A stretch of DNA of 64,000 nucleotides from an uncultured Lachnospiraceae bacterium (GTDB lineage: Bacteria > Bacillota > Clostridia > Lachnospirales > Lachnospiraceae), in NCBI GenBank assembly GCA_947591155.1, contig CANQDA010000008.1, forward strand, positions 39,698 to 103,697. The letters run 5' to 3'. The notes under the pieces are model-generated. The model made no database searches and had not been told where the DNA came from. It worked only from the letters and a program-made list of their open reading frames with translations. Each line of letters starts with the position of its first letter. The stretch's first letter is position 1. Below are positions 48,489 to 56,227 of this stretch, in pieces. The position numbers were made by a program, and so were the translations under genes.

Positions 48489-49013
48489 ATGATGACCAAT
48501 AAAGAAATGAACCAGGCAATCAAAAAAGAGTTGAAAGAAGCCGGATATAGCGCAAAGGATTTCAGGGTTTCCGTAAAAGATGCAGGATATGAAACATCAA
48601 TTCATATTTACATCAAAAATGCAGCGGTCAGAAAGTCCGAGATAGAAAAACTTCTCCGGCACTGGGAAGAAATCGACAGAGACCAAAGAACATATGAAAT
48701 CTTAGCAGGTGGAAATACTTTTCTTTTTATCGATTATGAATATGGAGTTTTAGAGGATGCCGCCGCCGATCTCATACAGATAAGCGAAAAAGTTCTTGCA
48801 AATCCCGAAAAATACAGCGGTCGGAAAATAGCAGACAATGGAAAGAAAACAGCGCATATAACGCAATACGATAAATACAGTTGGACACTTTGCGAAGTGG
48901 AAAAGGGAGCTTCTGGAATCTACGAATACAGACCGACATACTGGATCAGAAGCGCAAAAGATTTAGCGGTTGCAATGTGGAGATTTAAGAACATCGGAAC
49001 AATATATGCTTAA
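48489..49013 (+). CDS. LPD29 domain protein
   Basis: 174 residues; MNQAIKKELKEAGYSAKDFRVSV-type opening, EIEKLLRHWEEIDRDQRTYEI and LAGGNTFLFIDYEYG are the LPD29 (large polyvalent protein-associated) signature known from mobile elements and phages. AGGAGG precedes the ATG. First gene of the plus-strand island. Confidence 0.75.
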   Translation: MMTNKEMNQAIKKELKEAGYSAKDFRVSVKDAGYETSIHIYIKNAAVRKSEIEKLLRHWEEIDRDQRTYEILAGGNTFLFIDYEYGVLEDAAADLIQISEKVLANPEKYSGRKIADNGKKTAHITQYDKYSWTLCEVEKGASGIYEYRPTYWIRSAKDLAVAMWRFKNIGTIYA

Positions 49014-49100
49014 GTCGTCAGAGCGACAATAAAAAGCCGTCAGGCTCTGAGAGTTCCCCCAAGCGGGGGAGGTCGGAAAAAGAAGAAAGGAGATCACAAA

Positions 49101-49298
49101 ATGGAAAACTCAATCATGAAGTTATTTCAAAATGAATACAGAGAAGCGGAAGAAAAGCTTTACAAAAAAGGCTATTACCTGGAAACAATGGATCCGGATC
49201 TTTTTGACAATGAATTCCAGGTGCTGGATGGAAAAGGAAAAGTTAAAATTGATCATCTTTCCCTTGGGCAGGTGATCCAATTATCGAGCATGATATAA
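49101..49298 (+). CDS. Small island protein (65 aa)
   Basis: NSIMKLFQNEYREAEEKLYKK then YYLETMDPDLFDNEF and IDHLSLGQVIQL. AAAGGAG upstream. Preceded by a hairpin TCCCCC-AAGC-GGGGGA (49055-49070). Unknown. Confidence 0.6.
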   Translation: MENSIMKLFQNEYREAEEKLYKKGYYLETMDPDLFDNEFQVLDGKGKVKIDHLSLGQVIQLSSMI

Positions 49299-49388
49299 TC
49301 AGCCGAAACGCTCCGCCCTGGAGCGTCAGCCGTGGGATGGTTGCCACGGCTCCGATGATGGCAGACCAGCGAAAGGAGGAATTTAGAA

Positions 49389-49556
49389 ATGGGAAGAAGT
49401 CCAAAAGAAATAGCCGTTGATATTTTTAACGGCGCAAAAGCCGAAATGGAAGAACTTGAAAAAATGTTTGGCTTACCTTTTGAGAAAATGACGGTTGAGC
49501 AGCGGAGGCTTGGCGTTGCGCTTCTCTCCGCAAAAGAAGAACTTTTGCAAAAATAA
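49389..49556 (+). CDS. Small island protein (55 aa)
   Basis: MGRSPKEIAVDIFNGAKAEM then EKMFGLPFEKMTVEQRRLG; AAAGGAGG 8 nt upstream. Preceded by hairpins CGCTC..GAGCG and AGCCGTGG..CCACGGCT. Unknown function. Confidence 0.6.
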   Translation: MGRSPKEIAVDIFNGAKAEMEELEKMFGLPFEKMTVEQRRLGVALLSAKEELLQK

Positions 49557-49645
49557 TTCAGGCATGACAGCGGAACCGGGGAGCATTTCCCCGGCTGCCT
49601 TTTCAAAATCCTAGCCCCCAGGGAAAAGGGGAGAAAGCGGAAAAT

Positions 49646-49855
49646 ATGAAAAAGTGCAAATCTGCAAAAGGTCAAGGTGCATATATTGATAGACTAAGGA
49701 CAAAATACCCATTTCATATTTTTTCTCGTGGATATGATGCTTATTTGTGCGGCGTTCAACCGTTGCTTGAAGGACAAGAAGCGCCACTTTACAGATTTCC
49801 TGGTGGCGTGAGTATGGTTGATGATTGCGAGTTGGAAAATGTAATTGAATGGTAA
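49646..49855 (+). CDS. Small island protein (69 aa)
   Basis: KSAKGQGAYIDRLRTKYPFH then SRGYDAYLCGVQPLLEG. GGAGAAAG upstream; preceded by CCGGGGA-GCATT-TCCCCGG. No family. Confidence 0.5.
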   Translation: MKKCKSAKGQGAYIDRLRTKYPFHIFSRGYDAYLCGVQPLLEGQEAPLYRFPGGVSMVDDCELENVIEW

Positions 49856-49964
49856 ATCATTTATAAAATAACTTTCCACCCTCTCCCCGCTCCAGGCGGC
49901 AGGGATTCACGATCCCGGGAGGATTTACCGCAAAAGCGGAAAATTATTTATGGAGGGATTGAAA

Positions 49965-50330
49965 ATGTTAAATTTTGAAAATGTAACAACAAAAGAAAAT
50001 TTTACAAATTACATCAACGAAAACAAAATGGAACTGAAAGAAAAGGAAGCATACGGAAAAAACAGGAAACGCTGGAATTTATCGGATAAATTCGGGAATG
50101 AATGGAATATCACATATAACGCCAACAATAGACAATATGCCGTATTTAGCGTTTGCAAATATGCCTTTGATGTTCCATTTTCCGTTTTTATGCAATTTGA
50201 TAAAAATAAAATAACAATTACAAATGCCGAAAAAGCAGGGAGAAAAATAAAAGCAGATAGATTTTTGAAACAGTTTTCACAGATTGCCATAATGGTAAAT
50301 TGCTATTCAAGTTTTGGGTTTTTAAATTGA
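49965..50330 (+). CDS. Hypothetical island protein (121 aa)
   Basis: MLNFENVTTKENFTNYINEN then WNLSDKFGNEWNITYNANNR and FSVCKYAFDVPFSVFMQF. GGAGGG precedes ATG 49965. Likely a beta-sandwich-like small protein; unknown role. Confidence 0.55.
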   Translation: MLNFENVTTKENFTNYINENKMELKEKEAYGKNRKRWNLSDKFGNEWNITYNANNRQYAVFSVCKYAFDVPFSVFMQFDKNKITITNAEKAGRKIKADRFLKQFSQIAIMVNCYSSFGFLN

Positions 50331-50664
50331 TTTTATACCGCCTTGGAGCTTGCGCGGGATCGTTTCCTGCGGCGGTGATTTCCTGCAATAACAAGTCCCA
50401 CATATTAGCGACAAACTTTTAACATTAGCGACAACCTTTTACATGGGACTTGTGAAAACGGTTTAAAAGCCCTATTGCGGCGGAGTTGTGGATTCCGTAA
50501 AACTCCACCTTCTAGCCGCTGGAAGTAGTACAGCGGCAGGGGCTCAAGAGTGGCGATGCCCTTATAATTGCGCCACCATTGGCAGCTTGTACACCTGCCA
50601 GAAAAACAGATTGTACACGCCAGGCGGAGCGGATCCCGCCAGAAACGGAAGGAGAAAACAGATC
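50331..50664. other. Gene-free spacer in island
   Basis: About 330 nt. Holds the repeat structure 50391-50452 and the IR GCCTGG..; an open frame continuing from 50488 into the next gene lacks a ribosome site. No other gene seen. Confidence 0.45.
50391..50452. repeat. Inverted repeat enclosing two direct repeats
   Basis: ACAAGTCCCA..TGGGACTTGT arms (50391-50400 and 50443-50452) around two copies of ATTAGCGACAA-CTTTTA (50404 and 50424, one mismatch). Multiple short terminal repeats of this type occur at IS21-family ends, so it may be an IS remnant or a protein-binding site. Confidence 0.55.
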
Positions 50665-51054
50665 ATGGAGGGAAAGGAAATCTTAAAAGGTCTTGATATG
50701 GATTTACACTTTCGGCTTGTTTGGGAGCTTGGCGACTTTGAAGAGGCCGACAGGATGGAAACGGATCACAAAAAGCCATACAAGGCGCTTTATGAGGCCC
50801 TGGAGGCCGGAAAAATTGATGCGTTCGATTTCTGCGATGGCCATACATGGCGCATAATGAGCAGATCAACCCGGCAGGGCGTTACATTCCAAATGTCGGT
50901 GGTATGGGTCAGGGAGTCCGGCGAGATGGTGCCGCTGTCCCACCACAACATCAACAGCGCTGCGGAATTCCTGGACTTGATCCCGCAGGAGGAAACGGCA
51001 GTTCATTGGATGAAGCTTGAGGCGGCATGGAAGGAGGTTGTGGCATGGGAATGA
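50665..51054 (+). CDS. Hypothetical island protein (129 aa)
   Basis: MEGKEILKGLDMDLHFRLVW then YEALEAGKIDAFDFCDGHTW and VSVVWVRESGEMVPLSHH-like text; start at 50665 after AAGGAGAA. Upstream in-frame codons to 50488 have no ribosome site. Unknown family. Confidence 0.6.
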   Translation: MEGKEILKGLDMDLHFRLVWELGDFEEADRMETDHKKPYKALYEALEAGKIDAFDFCDGHTWRIMSRSTRQGVTFQMSVVWVRESGEMVPLSHHNINSAAEFLDLIPQEETAVHWMKLEAAWKEVVAWE

Positions 51055-51212
51055 AGGTTGAGATTCCAAAAGATGAAAGAAAGCTTAAGCGCCAGATTGA
51101 AGCCCTGGAATGGCTCCTCGCGCACGATCAGGACGATCTAAGCAGGGAAATCCACCGGAAGGCGCTTGAGGATTCCAGAAAAGCCATTCGTGCGCTGGAA
51201 AAAAGAAATTAG
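51045..51212 (+). CDS. Small coiled-coil island protein (55 aa)
   Basis: MGMKVEIPKDERKLKRQIEA then REIHRKALEDSRKAIRALEK, a helical hairpin. GGAGG 7 nt before ATG 51045; overlaps the previous gene by 10 nt. Last gene of the plus-strand unit. Confidence 0.6.
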   Translation: MGMKVEIPKDERKLKRQIEALEWLLAHDQDDLSREIHRKALEDSRKAIRALEKRN

Positions 51213-51524
51213 CCATTGCGCCCGGAAGCCCATTGTGGTATGATGAAGTTAAGGTTTTCGGGCGGGCAAAAGCCCCTCACGCATGGTCAAAAAATATGAC
51301 AGTTTAGAGCCAAAACGTAAACCGCAAAGCTGTCAAAATGCCGAGTTTACGGACTGAAAAAGTGCCGATAAAAAGGCATAGCGTAAACCTTGAAATTGTT
51401 AATTTTTCCTGTTCCTGTTCGTCACGAAAAAGCGCACAACGAGCAGGACAGCGTAAACTTTTGGTTTGTGCATTATGCTCCGCCAGAAGCGCCACCTCCC
51501 GGATTCCCGAACACAGTTCCTGGC
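51213..51524. other. Convergent spacer with GCGTAAAC repeats
   Basis: About 310 nt between convergent units. AACGTAAACCG (51312-51322), an inverted GTTTACGG (51344-51351), AGCGTAAACC (51378-51387) and AGCGTAAACT (51449-51458). No gene; could be binding sites or origin-like iterons. Confidence 0.4.
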
Positions 51525-51977
51525 TTAAACAGTCCTTTGATCTTCCCGTTGTTCTGCCGCCGGTTCTTCTGGCTTTCCTTTTCCCGTTTCTTTCTCTGGT
51601 AACTGGAAGTTGTTGTTCCCATTGGTTTCCTCCTTCAATTTCCTTTTCCCTGACAAAATAGTAATAATCTTAATGGCGGATTCATATGTCAGATCTTTTT
51701 CTCTAACGTTATGGCACATAGAGAAAGCTTTATTTATTGCGTACTGCCTCTTCCATTTTTCTTTCAACTGTTCAATTTCCTGTTCGGTTATCGGCCTAAT
51801 GTCGCATAAGTTATATTTTTCCTTCTTGACTTGTAACCCATATTTATTAAATAGGTATTCATGGCCCTTTACTTTAATTCTACCATATCTATCAATTTTT
51901 TCAACCTCGCAAATGGTTTCTGTGTTGCCATTTGTCATCAGGACTTTATCTCCTGGCTTCAATTCTGACAGTTCCAT
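51525..51977 (-). CDS. Hypothetical early protein with KOW/SH3-like N-terminus
   Basis: 150 residues. LKPGDKVLMTNGNTETICEV and YGRIKVKGHEYLFNKYGL resemble a small beta-barrel; LCDIRPITEQEIEQLKEKWK is helical; the C-terminus is disordered and charged. GGAGGAATGATGT upstream. Unknown function. Confidence 0.55.
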   Translation of the reverse strand: MELSELKPGDKVLMTNGNTETICEVEKIDRYGRIKVKGHEYLFNKYGLQVKKEKYNLCDIRPITEQEIEQLKEKWKRQYAINKAFSMCHNVREKDLTYESAIKIITILSGKRKLKEETNGNNNFQLPEKETGKGKPEEPAAEQREDQRTV

Positions 51978-51980
51978 ACA

Positions 51981-52316
51981 TCATTCCTCCATGATTCCAA
52001 TCAACTTATGTCCATCATATGACAAACATCCTTCAACATAAAACAAAGTTCCTTCCTTCATCATTTTCGTAATGACTTTCAATATTTTGTACTTAGGAAT
52101 ATCTAAAAACATTTGAACGTGTTCAATTAATTCATCCTTCGTCTCATTATTACCTTTCAATGCAATGGATATTGCATCACGTATATCCGCTTCAAAATCT
52201 TTTTTATGCACCCTGATACAAGCATATACTTCCGATTCAGAGAATTCACAATCTTCAATTTCCTTAAGAAGGTTCGCCGTTTTAAATGTTCCGTCTTTTC
52301 TTTTTACTATATACAT
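51981..52316 (-). CDS. Hypothetical early protein (111 aa)
   Basis: MYIVKRKDGTFKTANLLKEI, VYACIRVHKKDFEADIRDAI and VQMFLDIPKYKILKVITKMM; helical with winged-helix-like C-terminus. No family. Confidence 0.5.
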   Translation of the reverse strand: MYIVKRKDGTFKTANLLKEIEDCEFSESEVYACIRVHKKDFEADIRDAISIALKGNNETKDELIEHVQMFLDIPKYKILKVITKMMKEGTLFYVEGCLSYDGHKLIGIMEE

Positions 52317-52360
52317 TGATTTTTATAATACCTCTTTTCCATTGTATTCACGCCAACGGT

Positions 52361-52627
52361 TCATAGTTCTACCCCTTTTTCTTCCAAAAGGTGCTGAATT
52401 GCCAGTTTGTTCAGAACATGAGTAAACTCGATAATATCGCAGTCATTCCCTGTAATCTCGGAGAACAAAACGCTCATTCCATACAGCATGGCGGTAAAGT
52501 CCTCTGTGAGTGTTTCTGATTTTAACTCCATTTTCGGGATTTCCGGAAGTCCTCGGTTTTCCTCATCTATGTAAACTTCTTTCAGTGCCATGTTAAAATA
52601 CAATGCTTTGTTTTCAAATTCTTTCAT
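52361..52627 (-). CDS. Hypothetical early protein (88 aa)
   Basis: NKALYFNMALKEVYIDEENR then FTAMLYGMSVLFSEITGNDC. AGAGAGGTAG upstream. Unknown. Confidence 0.5.
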   Translation of the reverse strand: MKEFENKALYFNMALKEVYIDEENRGLPEIPKMELKSETLTEDFTAMLYGMSVLFSEITGNDCDIIEFTHVLNKLAIQHLLEEKGVEL

Positions 52628-52694
52628 ACCGCCTACCTCTCTTTCCCCTTTATTTTACCGCACAACGGTAAGAATGTTGTATACACCTTTGCGG

Positions 52695-52889
52695 TTAATC
52701 CAATACGGCTTTCGGCTGATTCTTGTATGTTCCATCAAGTCTTGACCGAATAATCCGTGCTTTCCTGTCCTCACCCTGTTCCTCATAGGCATCAGCTATA
52801 AAATTTGCATAAGACAAGAATTTCTTTTCGTCCTTTTCCATATGTGCCTCAATCAAATGAGCGATTGTTGTAGCCGTTATTCTTTTCAT
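52695..52889 (-). CDS. Small helical early protein (64 aa)
   Basis: MKRITATTIAHLIEAHMEKD then FLSYANFIADAYEEQGEDRK and ARIIRSRLDG; resembles the N-terminal helical part of some phage AAA ATPases. AAAGGAG upstream. Confidence 0.55.
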   Translation of the reverse strand: MKRITATTIAHLIEAHMEKDEKKFLSYANFIADAYEEQGEDRKARIIRSRLDGTYKNQPKAVLD

Positions 52890-52912
52890 TTTCTCATTCT
52901 CCTTTCGCCGCC

Positions 52913-53209
52913 TTATATCTCTGTGCCGCTCTTAATTGCTTTCCAGTCTATTTTCTTTCCGCATTCCGGGCAGAAATCAAACCTTGTCAAATCGGTGGAT
53001 TTCCGCTTGTCTGCATAATCGCTCAAACTCCATACTTTTGATTTAAGTCCATCGCAATCCTTGAAAACAGGATCTTTGTCAAGCCATTCATTATGCCGAA
53101 TGTTTTCCTGTATGTGTTCCATCAATCCGTCAAGTGACACAAGATAACTCGAATCATAGTCACGCAACAATCCAATCACGCATTTATGCAATATTTTAGT
53201 CATTTTCAT
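52913..53209 (-). CDS. Early protein with C-terminal zinc ribbon half
   Basis: 98 residues; helical start (ILHKCVIGLLRDYDSSYLVS) and a C-terminal FDFCPECGKKIDW. Overlaps the upstream gene's stop by 4 nt. Unknown. Confidence 0.5.
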   Translation of the reverse strand: MKMTKILHKCVIGLLRDYDSSYLVSLDGLMEHIQENIRHNEWLDKDPVFKDCDGLKSKVWSLSDYADKRKSTDLTRFDFCPECGKKIDWKAIKSGTEI

Positions 53210-53445
53210 TTTTCCGCCTTACTCATCAACCTACCAGCTGCATTTACAGCGGATCTTATTTGTTCTAGTAAATATTTTTCCTTTTCTTCTTTTCCTGCAT
53301 CCAAAGATAAACTATCAAACAAAAAGTTCTCAATAGATGAAGCTGCAGGTTCGTAATATGCCAAATGCTCCATTTCTTTATGGTCGCATTTATCAACAAA
53401 TAGACATTTCCTGCATTTTTCCGAAAGTTGCGTTATTGCTCCCAT
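53206..53445 (-). CDS. Small Cys-rich early protein (79 aa)
   Basis: ITQLSEKCRKCLFVDKCDHK (CxxC..C..H) and a helical tail (EEKEKYLLEQIRSAVNAAGR). GGAGGAATAA upstream. Unknown. Confidence 0.5.
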   Translation of the reverse strand: MGAITQLSEKCRKCLFVDKCDHKEMEHLAYYEPAASSIENFLFDSLSLDAGKEEKEKYLLEQIRSAVNAAGRLMSKAEK

Positions 53446-53476
53446 AATTGCTTATTCCTCCAGATCAATCACAATA

Positions 53477-53713
53477 TTAACCGCTTTTGTAATTGCGTAT
53501 CACTGATTTATCATAATAAGAGAAATCCAGTTCAAGATGTTCTGGATCGCAAAACGGAATTTCATCACCCAAACGGCCACAATTAACTTCATGCTCGTAT
53601 TCTACATTAATTCCTTTTGTTGTTAAATCGTATATGATACCTTTCAGGAGTTTCTTTAATCTTTCCTTGTCATCGATCATATCAACATAATCAACTGCAC
53701 GTATTAAATTCAT
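53477..53713 (-). CDS. Hypothetical early protein (78 aa)
   Basis: MNLIRAVDYVDMIDDKERLK then LTTKGINVEYEHEVNCGRLG. ATG 53713 lies 7 nt after GGGAGGAG; ATG 53719 is also possible. Unknown. Confidence 0.5.
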   Translation of the reverse strand: MNLIRAVDYVDMIDDKERLKKLLKGIIYDLTTKGINVEYEHEVNCGRLGDEIPFCDPEHLELDFSYYDKSVIRNYKSG

Positions 53714-53715
53714 CT

Positions 53716-54387
53716 TCATTCTCCTCCCTGGAACATCTCATTGATTTTTTGGTTCCTGCTTTTAAGGTTTATAATCGGGACCGGGCTTTGCAGTTCCTCC
53801 GGCACCCGTCCGACGATCACCACACGGAGCGGTTCAAGCCGCTGGCACATCTCATAGAATCCCTCGCAAAATTCCACCCTTGCGGCTTTTGACCGCACTC
53901 TTCCATTCGTACAGACTGACAAGGTGCTGCGTTTTGGAAGACCATCAAAGCACCAGTCCCATTCATCTTTACTGCATATACTTACGGATGGAATTACTTT
54001 GATACCTTGATTGTGAAGGTATATTCCAACGGCGTGGCTCCTGTAGTGTTGCCAAATATTCATCGCCCTTGGCATTCCATTATCACCACAAGCAATAGAA
54101 AAATCCAATCCGCATATACTTCCGAAACATTTCAAGTGCTGAACATATCGGTCGCATCTTGAATATAGCGATTCAAACTTTTCATCATCTATGTAGAAAT
54201 TTACATTAAGTTCCCTATGGTTCTTTATCTTCCTACTAAACGATTCCCTGAAATCAACTGTTTCCTTTGGAATGATGTTTACCGGAGGCAACATGGGAAT
54301 ATCGTATTTTCCTACCAGAGTTGCGTTCTGTATGAGATATTGTTTCATTACATCAAAAGCTGTGCAAGCTATGCTTTTATCAACCAC
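53716..54387 (-). CDS. DUF4417 family phage protein
   Basis: 223 residues. FYIDDEKFESLYSRCDRYVQ, FSIACGDNGMPRAMNIWQHY, WDWCFDGLPKRSTLSVCTNG and RLEPLRVVIVGRVPEEL are the DUF4417 pattern seen in phages and plasmids. GTG start after GAGGT. Role unknown. Confidence 0.75.
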   Translation of the reverse strand: MVDKSIACTAFDVMKQYLIQNATLVGKYDIPMLPPVNIIPKETVDFRESFSRKIKNHRELNVNFYIDDEKFESLYSRCDRYVQHLKCFGSICGLDFSIACGDNGMPRAMNIWQHYRSHAVGIYLHNQGIKVIPSVSICSKDEWDWCFDGLPKRSTLSVCTNGRVRSKAARVEFCEGFYEMCQRLEPLRVVIVGRVPEELQSPVPIINLKSRNQKINEMFQGGE

Positions 54388-54528
54388 CCGTTTTTACCTC
54401 GTTTTTCATTTATACGTCTTTATCTACAAATCTAAACTCTTGCGGACGATATTTTTATCGTCTAAAGCACATTACGCTCACTAATTTGATAGCTACATCA
54501 TAAAAATGACCGTAAAACGTGTCCTAAC

Positions 54529-54585
54529 AAAAAGAGCGCACGCAAAAAACTTTTCCAACTCACGGAATCATCTTTTGTGTGCGCT
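54529..54585 (-). terminator. Large terminator hairpin upstream of DUF4417
   Basis: 13-bp stem AGCGCACACAAAA/TTTTGCGTGCGCT (one wobble; arms 54573-54585 and 54535-54547), then CTTTTTG on the minus strand. It would end a short transcript from the LexA-site region. Confidence 0.55.
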
Positions 54586-54750
54586 GCTATGTATTCGTCT
54601 AAAATGCCCTTCTAAGGCTCCTATTTGCCCCAAATTTCAATTTTCATGGCATGGGTCGATAAAATATACTATTTGCAATGAAAATTCAAATCTAGGGGAA
54701 ATCATACATCAGAGAAAGTTCTCCTTTCTCATGTTTTTTGTGTATTTCTT

Positions 54751-54778
54751 AGAACGTGTGTTCTCGAACGTATGTCTG
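54751..54778. promoter_or_regulatory. LexA-like double site
   Basis: AGAACGTGTGTTCT (54751-54764) is a perfect GAAC-N4-GTTC dyad fitting the Gram-positive SOS box, directly followed by CGAACGTATGTCTG (54765-54778), a half-degenerate second box. Could link induction of excision or an early transcript to DNA damage. Confidence 0.55.
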
Positions 54779-54811
54779 ATTTATTCTTTGATTTATTTCA
54801 CTCTTTGAACA

Positions 54812-54841
54812 TTAAAAAAATGGCTTATTTAAGCCATTTTT
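54812..54841. terminator. Bidirectional terminator next to attP
   Basis: AAAAATGGCTTA-TT-TAAGCCATTTTT, 12-bp stem with A/T runs on both sides. On the minus strand it follows the tRNA-like end. Confidence 0.8.
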
Positions 54842-54842
54842 G

Positions 54843-54867
54843 AGTCGATGCGACAGGATTTGAACCT
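54843..54867 (-). other. attP core: 3' end of a tRNA
   Basis: On the minus strand: AGG-TTCAAAT-CCTGT, then CGCATCG A, i.e. T-loop, 3' T-stem and 3' acceptor strand of a tRNA. The 5' T-stem and everything before it do not pair, so this is only a tRNA 3' end, 77 nt downstream of the integrase stop. Typical attP that regenerates the host tRNA on integration. Confidence 0.7.
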
Positions 54868-54917
54868 TCGTATAACCCCCTGTTTTTGGCTTAAATATCG
54901 TGTTTCTGGCATTTTGG

Positions 54918-54947
54918 TTTGATTTATTTTGATTTATAATAAATCAA
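54918..54947. repeat. Probable integrase arm sites
   Basis: TTTGATTTAT twice in direct repeat (54918, 54928), the second forming a palindrome TTGATTTAT-A-ATAAATCAA (54929-54947). It lies between attP and the integrase gene and overlaps its stop codon. Confidence 0.5.
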
Positions 54948-56155
54948 TTTACCTTTTGAACTTGGAATTCCTTTATGGAACTAAGTACCTGTGTCTTATT
55001 CTGGATGCTCCTCCTGTTACGGTGGTAGTGCTGCTCCGTACACAAAATATCTGCATGTCCCATCTGCCCCATGATAAGCTGCTTGTCCACGTTGTTGTCC
55101 AGAAGGATTGTTCCGTATGTCTTCCTGATCTTATGAGGTGACTTCCTGTAAATTCCAAGCTTTTTGCAAATCAAATACTGTCTTTTCCTTACATTGTCTG
55201 AGTGCATTCTATCTCCTCGCTTATTGATGAATACATACTCTCCGAAAGGATTCAGCAATTTTATCTTGGAACACAGCCACTCATAATCCTCCGGTATCAC
55301 AACAGTCCTGACACCTGCCTCGCTTTTTGGAAATTCCTTAACGTCATAAGCATACTTACCTTTTTCGACTTGATATCTTGTCTCCGTCCGCCTGATTTTA
55401 AAGGTGTTTCCATCAAAGACATCATGCTTCAGAGTAACAAGTTCCCCGACCCTTATACCGGTTACAAACATGAGAAGTATCCCAATGTTCATCGGATCAA
55501 GATTTTTCTCAAGGTACTTTATCATCAATGGCATTTCCTCTTCGTTGAAAACTTCCTCATAGTCCTCTTTTACAACCTTATGGAAGTCATTATCCGATGT
55601 GTCCATCTCGTTAAAGATTTCTTCCACGTTAAAATTAATCAGTTTTCTTTTTTTCGCCCTCTTAAGAAATCCCCTTGTGATTAGCCTAAGATTCGAAAAT
55701 GCCTTTGACGTTAAATCATATTCAGCGATCTGACGTTCAAGGAAATCGCACATCTCGTCCGGTGAAATATTTTTAATCCGCTTTTTTCCGAACTCTGAAT
55801 AATACCTGTCATAAACCTGCTTATAAACCATGTGCGTTGACTTTGATATTTTTCTAAGCTCCAGTCTTCGATCGTTCCATTCCTCGAACACCTCATCAAT
55901 GGTAGGATTTTCCATCTGTTCTTTCCAGTATTCAATTACAACATCTTCCAGTTCTTTCCTTGTGTTCCTTACCCTTTGCACCCTTTTCTTTTCTTCGTCA
56001 GGAAGGTAAGTAAACCACTTTCCATTGTTCATCTGTGAAATCTTGTATGTGTGTTTCTTTAAAATCTCCTCTCTTTTGTTCATCTCAATTATTTCTCTGA
56101 TGTATGATACGTCTATCATACCATTTTCAATGGCATATTTCAATACATCGTCCAT
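54944..56155 (-). CDS. int: Tyrosine site-specific integrase
   Basis: 403 residues. N-terminal arm/SAM-like domain (TIDEVFEEWNDRRLELRKISKSTHMVYKQ-like, core-binding). Catalytic residues: TGIRVGEL (Arg), HKIRKTYG (His-x-x-Arg), GHADILCTEQHYHR (His..Tyr). Integrates into a tRNA 3' end. The ATG has a poor ribosome site; AAAGGAGGGAG lies ~70 nt upstream, before a structured stretch, so expression may be throttled or start further upstream. Confidence 0.93.
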   Translation of the reverse strand: MDDVLKYAIENGMIDVSYIREIIEMNKREEILKKHTYKISQMNNGKWFTYLPDEEKKRVQRVRNTRKELEDVVIEYWKEQMENPTIDEVFEEWNDRRLELRKISKSTHMVYKQVYDRYYSEFGKKRIKNISPDEMCDFLERQIAEYDLTSKAFSNLRLITRGFLKRAKKRKLINFNVEEIFNEMDTSDNDFHKVVKEDYEEVFNEEEMPLMIKYLEKNLDPMNIGILLMFVTGIRVGELVTLKHDVFDGNTFKIRRTETRYQVEKGKYAYDVKEFPKSEAGVRTVVIPEDYEWLCSKIKLLNPFGEYVFINKRGDRMHSDNVRKRQYLICKKLGIYRKSPHKIRKTYGTILLDNNVDKQLIMGQMGHADILCTEQHYHRNRRSIQNKTQVLSSIKEFQVQKVN

Positions 56156-56171
56156 ACCAAATTTTACGGAA

Positions 56172-56207
56172 GGAGCCGGGATATCCCGTTACGGTGGCCA
56201 CCGCTCC
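56172..56207 (-). promoter_or_regulatory. Three-way hairpin in the integrase leader
   Basis: GGAGC [GGT-GGCC-ACC] GTAA [CGGG-ATAT-CCCG] GCTCC: an outer 5-bp stem enclosing two perfect palindromic hairpins, right after AAAGGAGGGAG and ~20 nt before the integrase ATG. Candidate translational or attachment regulatory structure. Confidence 0.5.
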
Positions 56208-56227
56208 AACTCCCTCCTTTCCCAAAA

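Larger units (their letters stand above)
54388..54943. other. Attachment-site region, no protein gene
   Basis: About 550 nt with terminators, a LexA-like double site, the attP-like tRNA end and arm repeats, each listed separately. A short hairpin GACGATA-AAAA-TATCGTC lies at about 54447-54464. Confidence 0.6.

Noticed and set aside
54506..54808. 100-codon plus-strand frame at attP
   Set aside because: It spans terminators and the LexA-like site; no ribosome site.
54529..54867. Host-phage junction of an integrated prophage
   Set aside because: Phage-type genes continue on both sides with the same strand and style; no housekeeping genes are seen.
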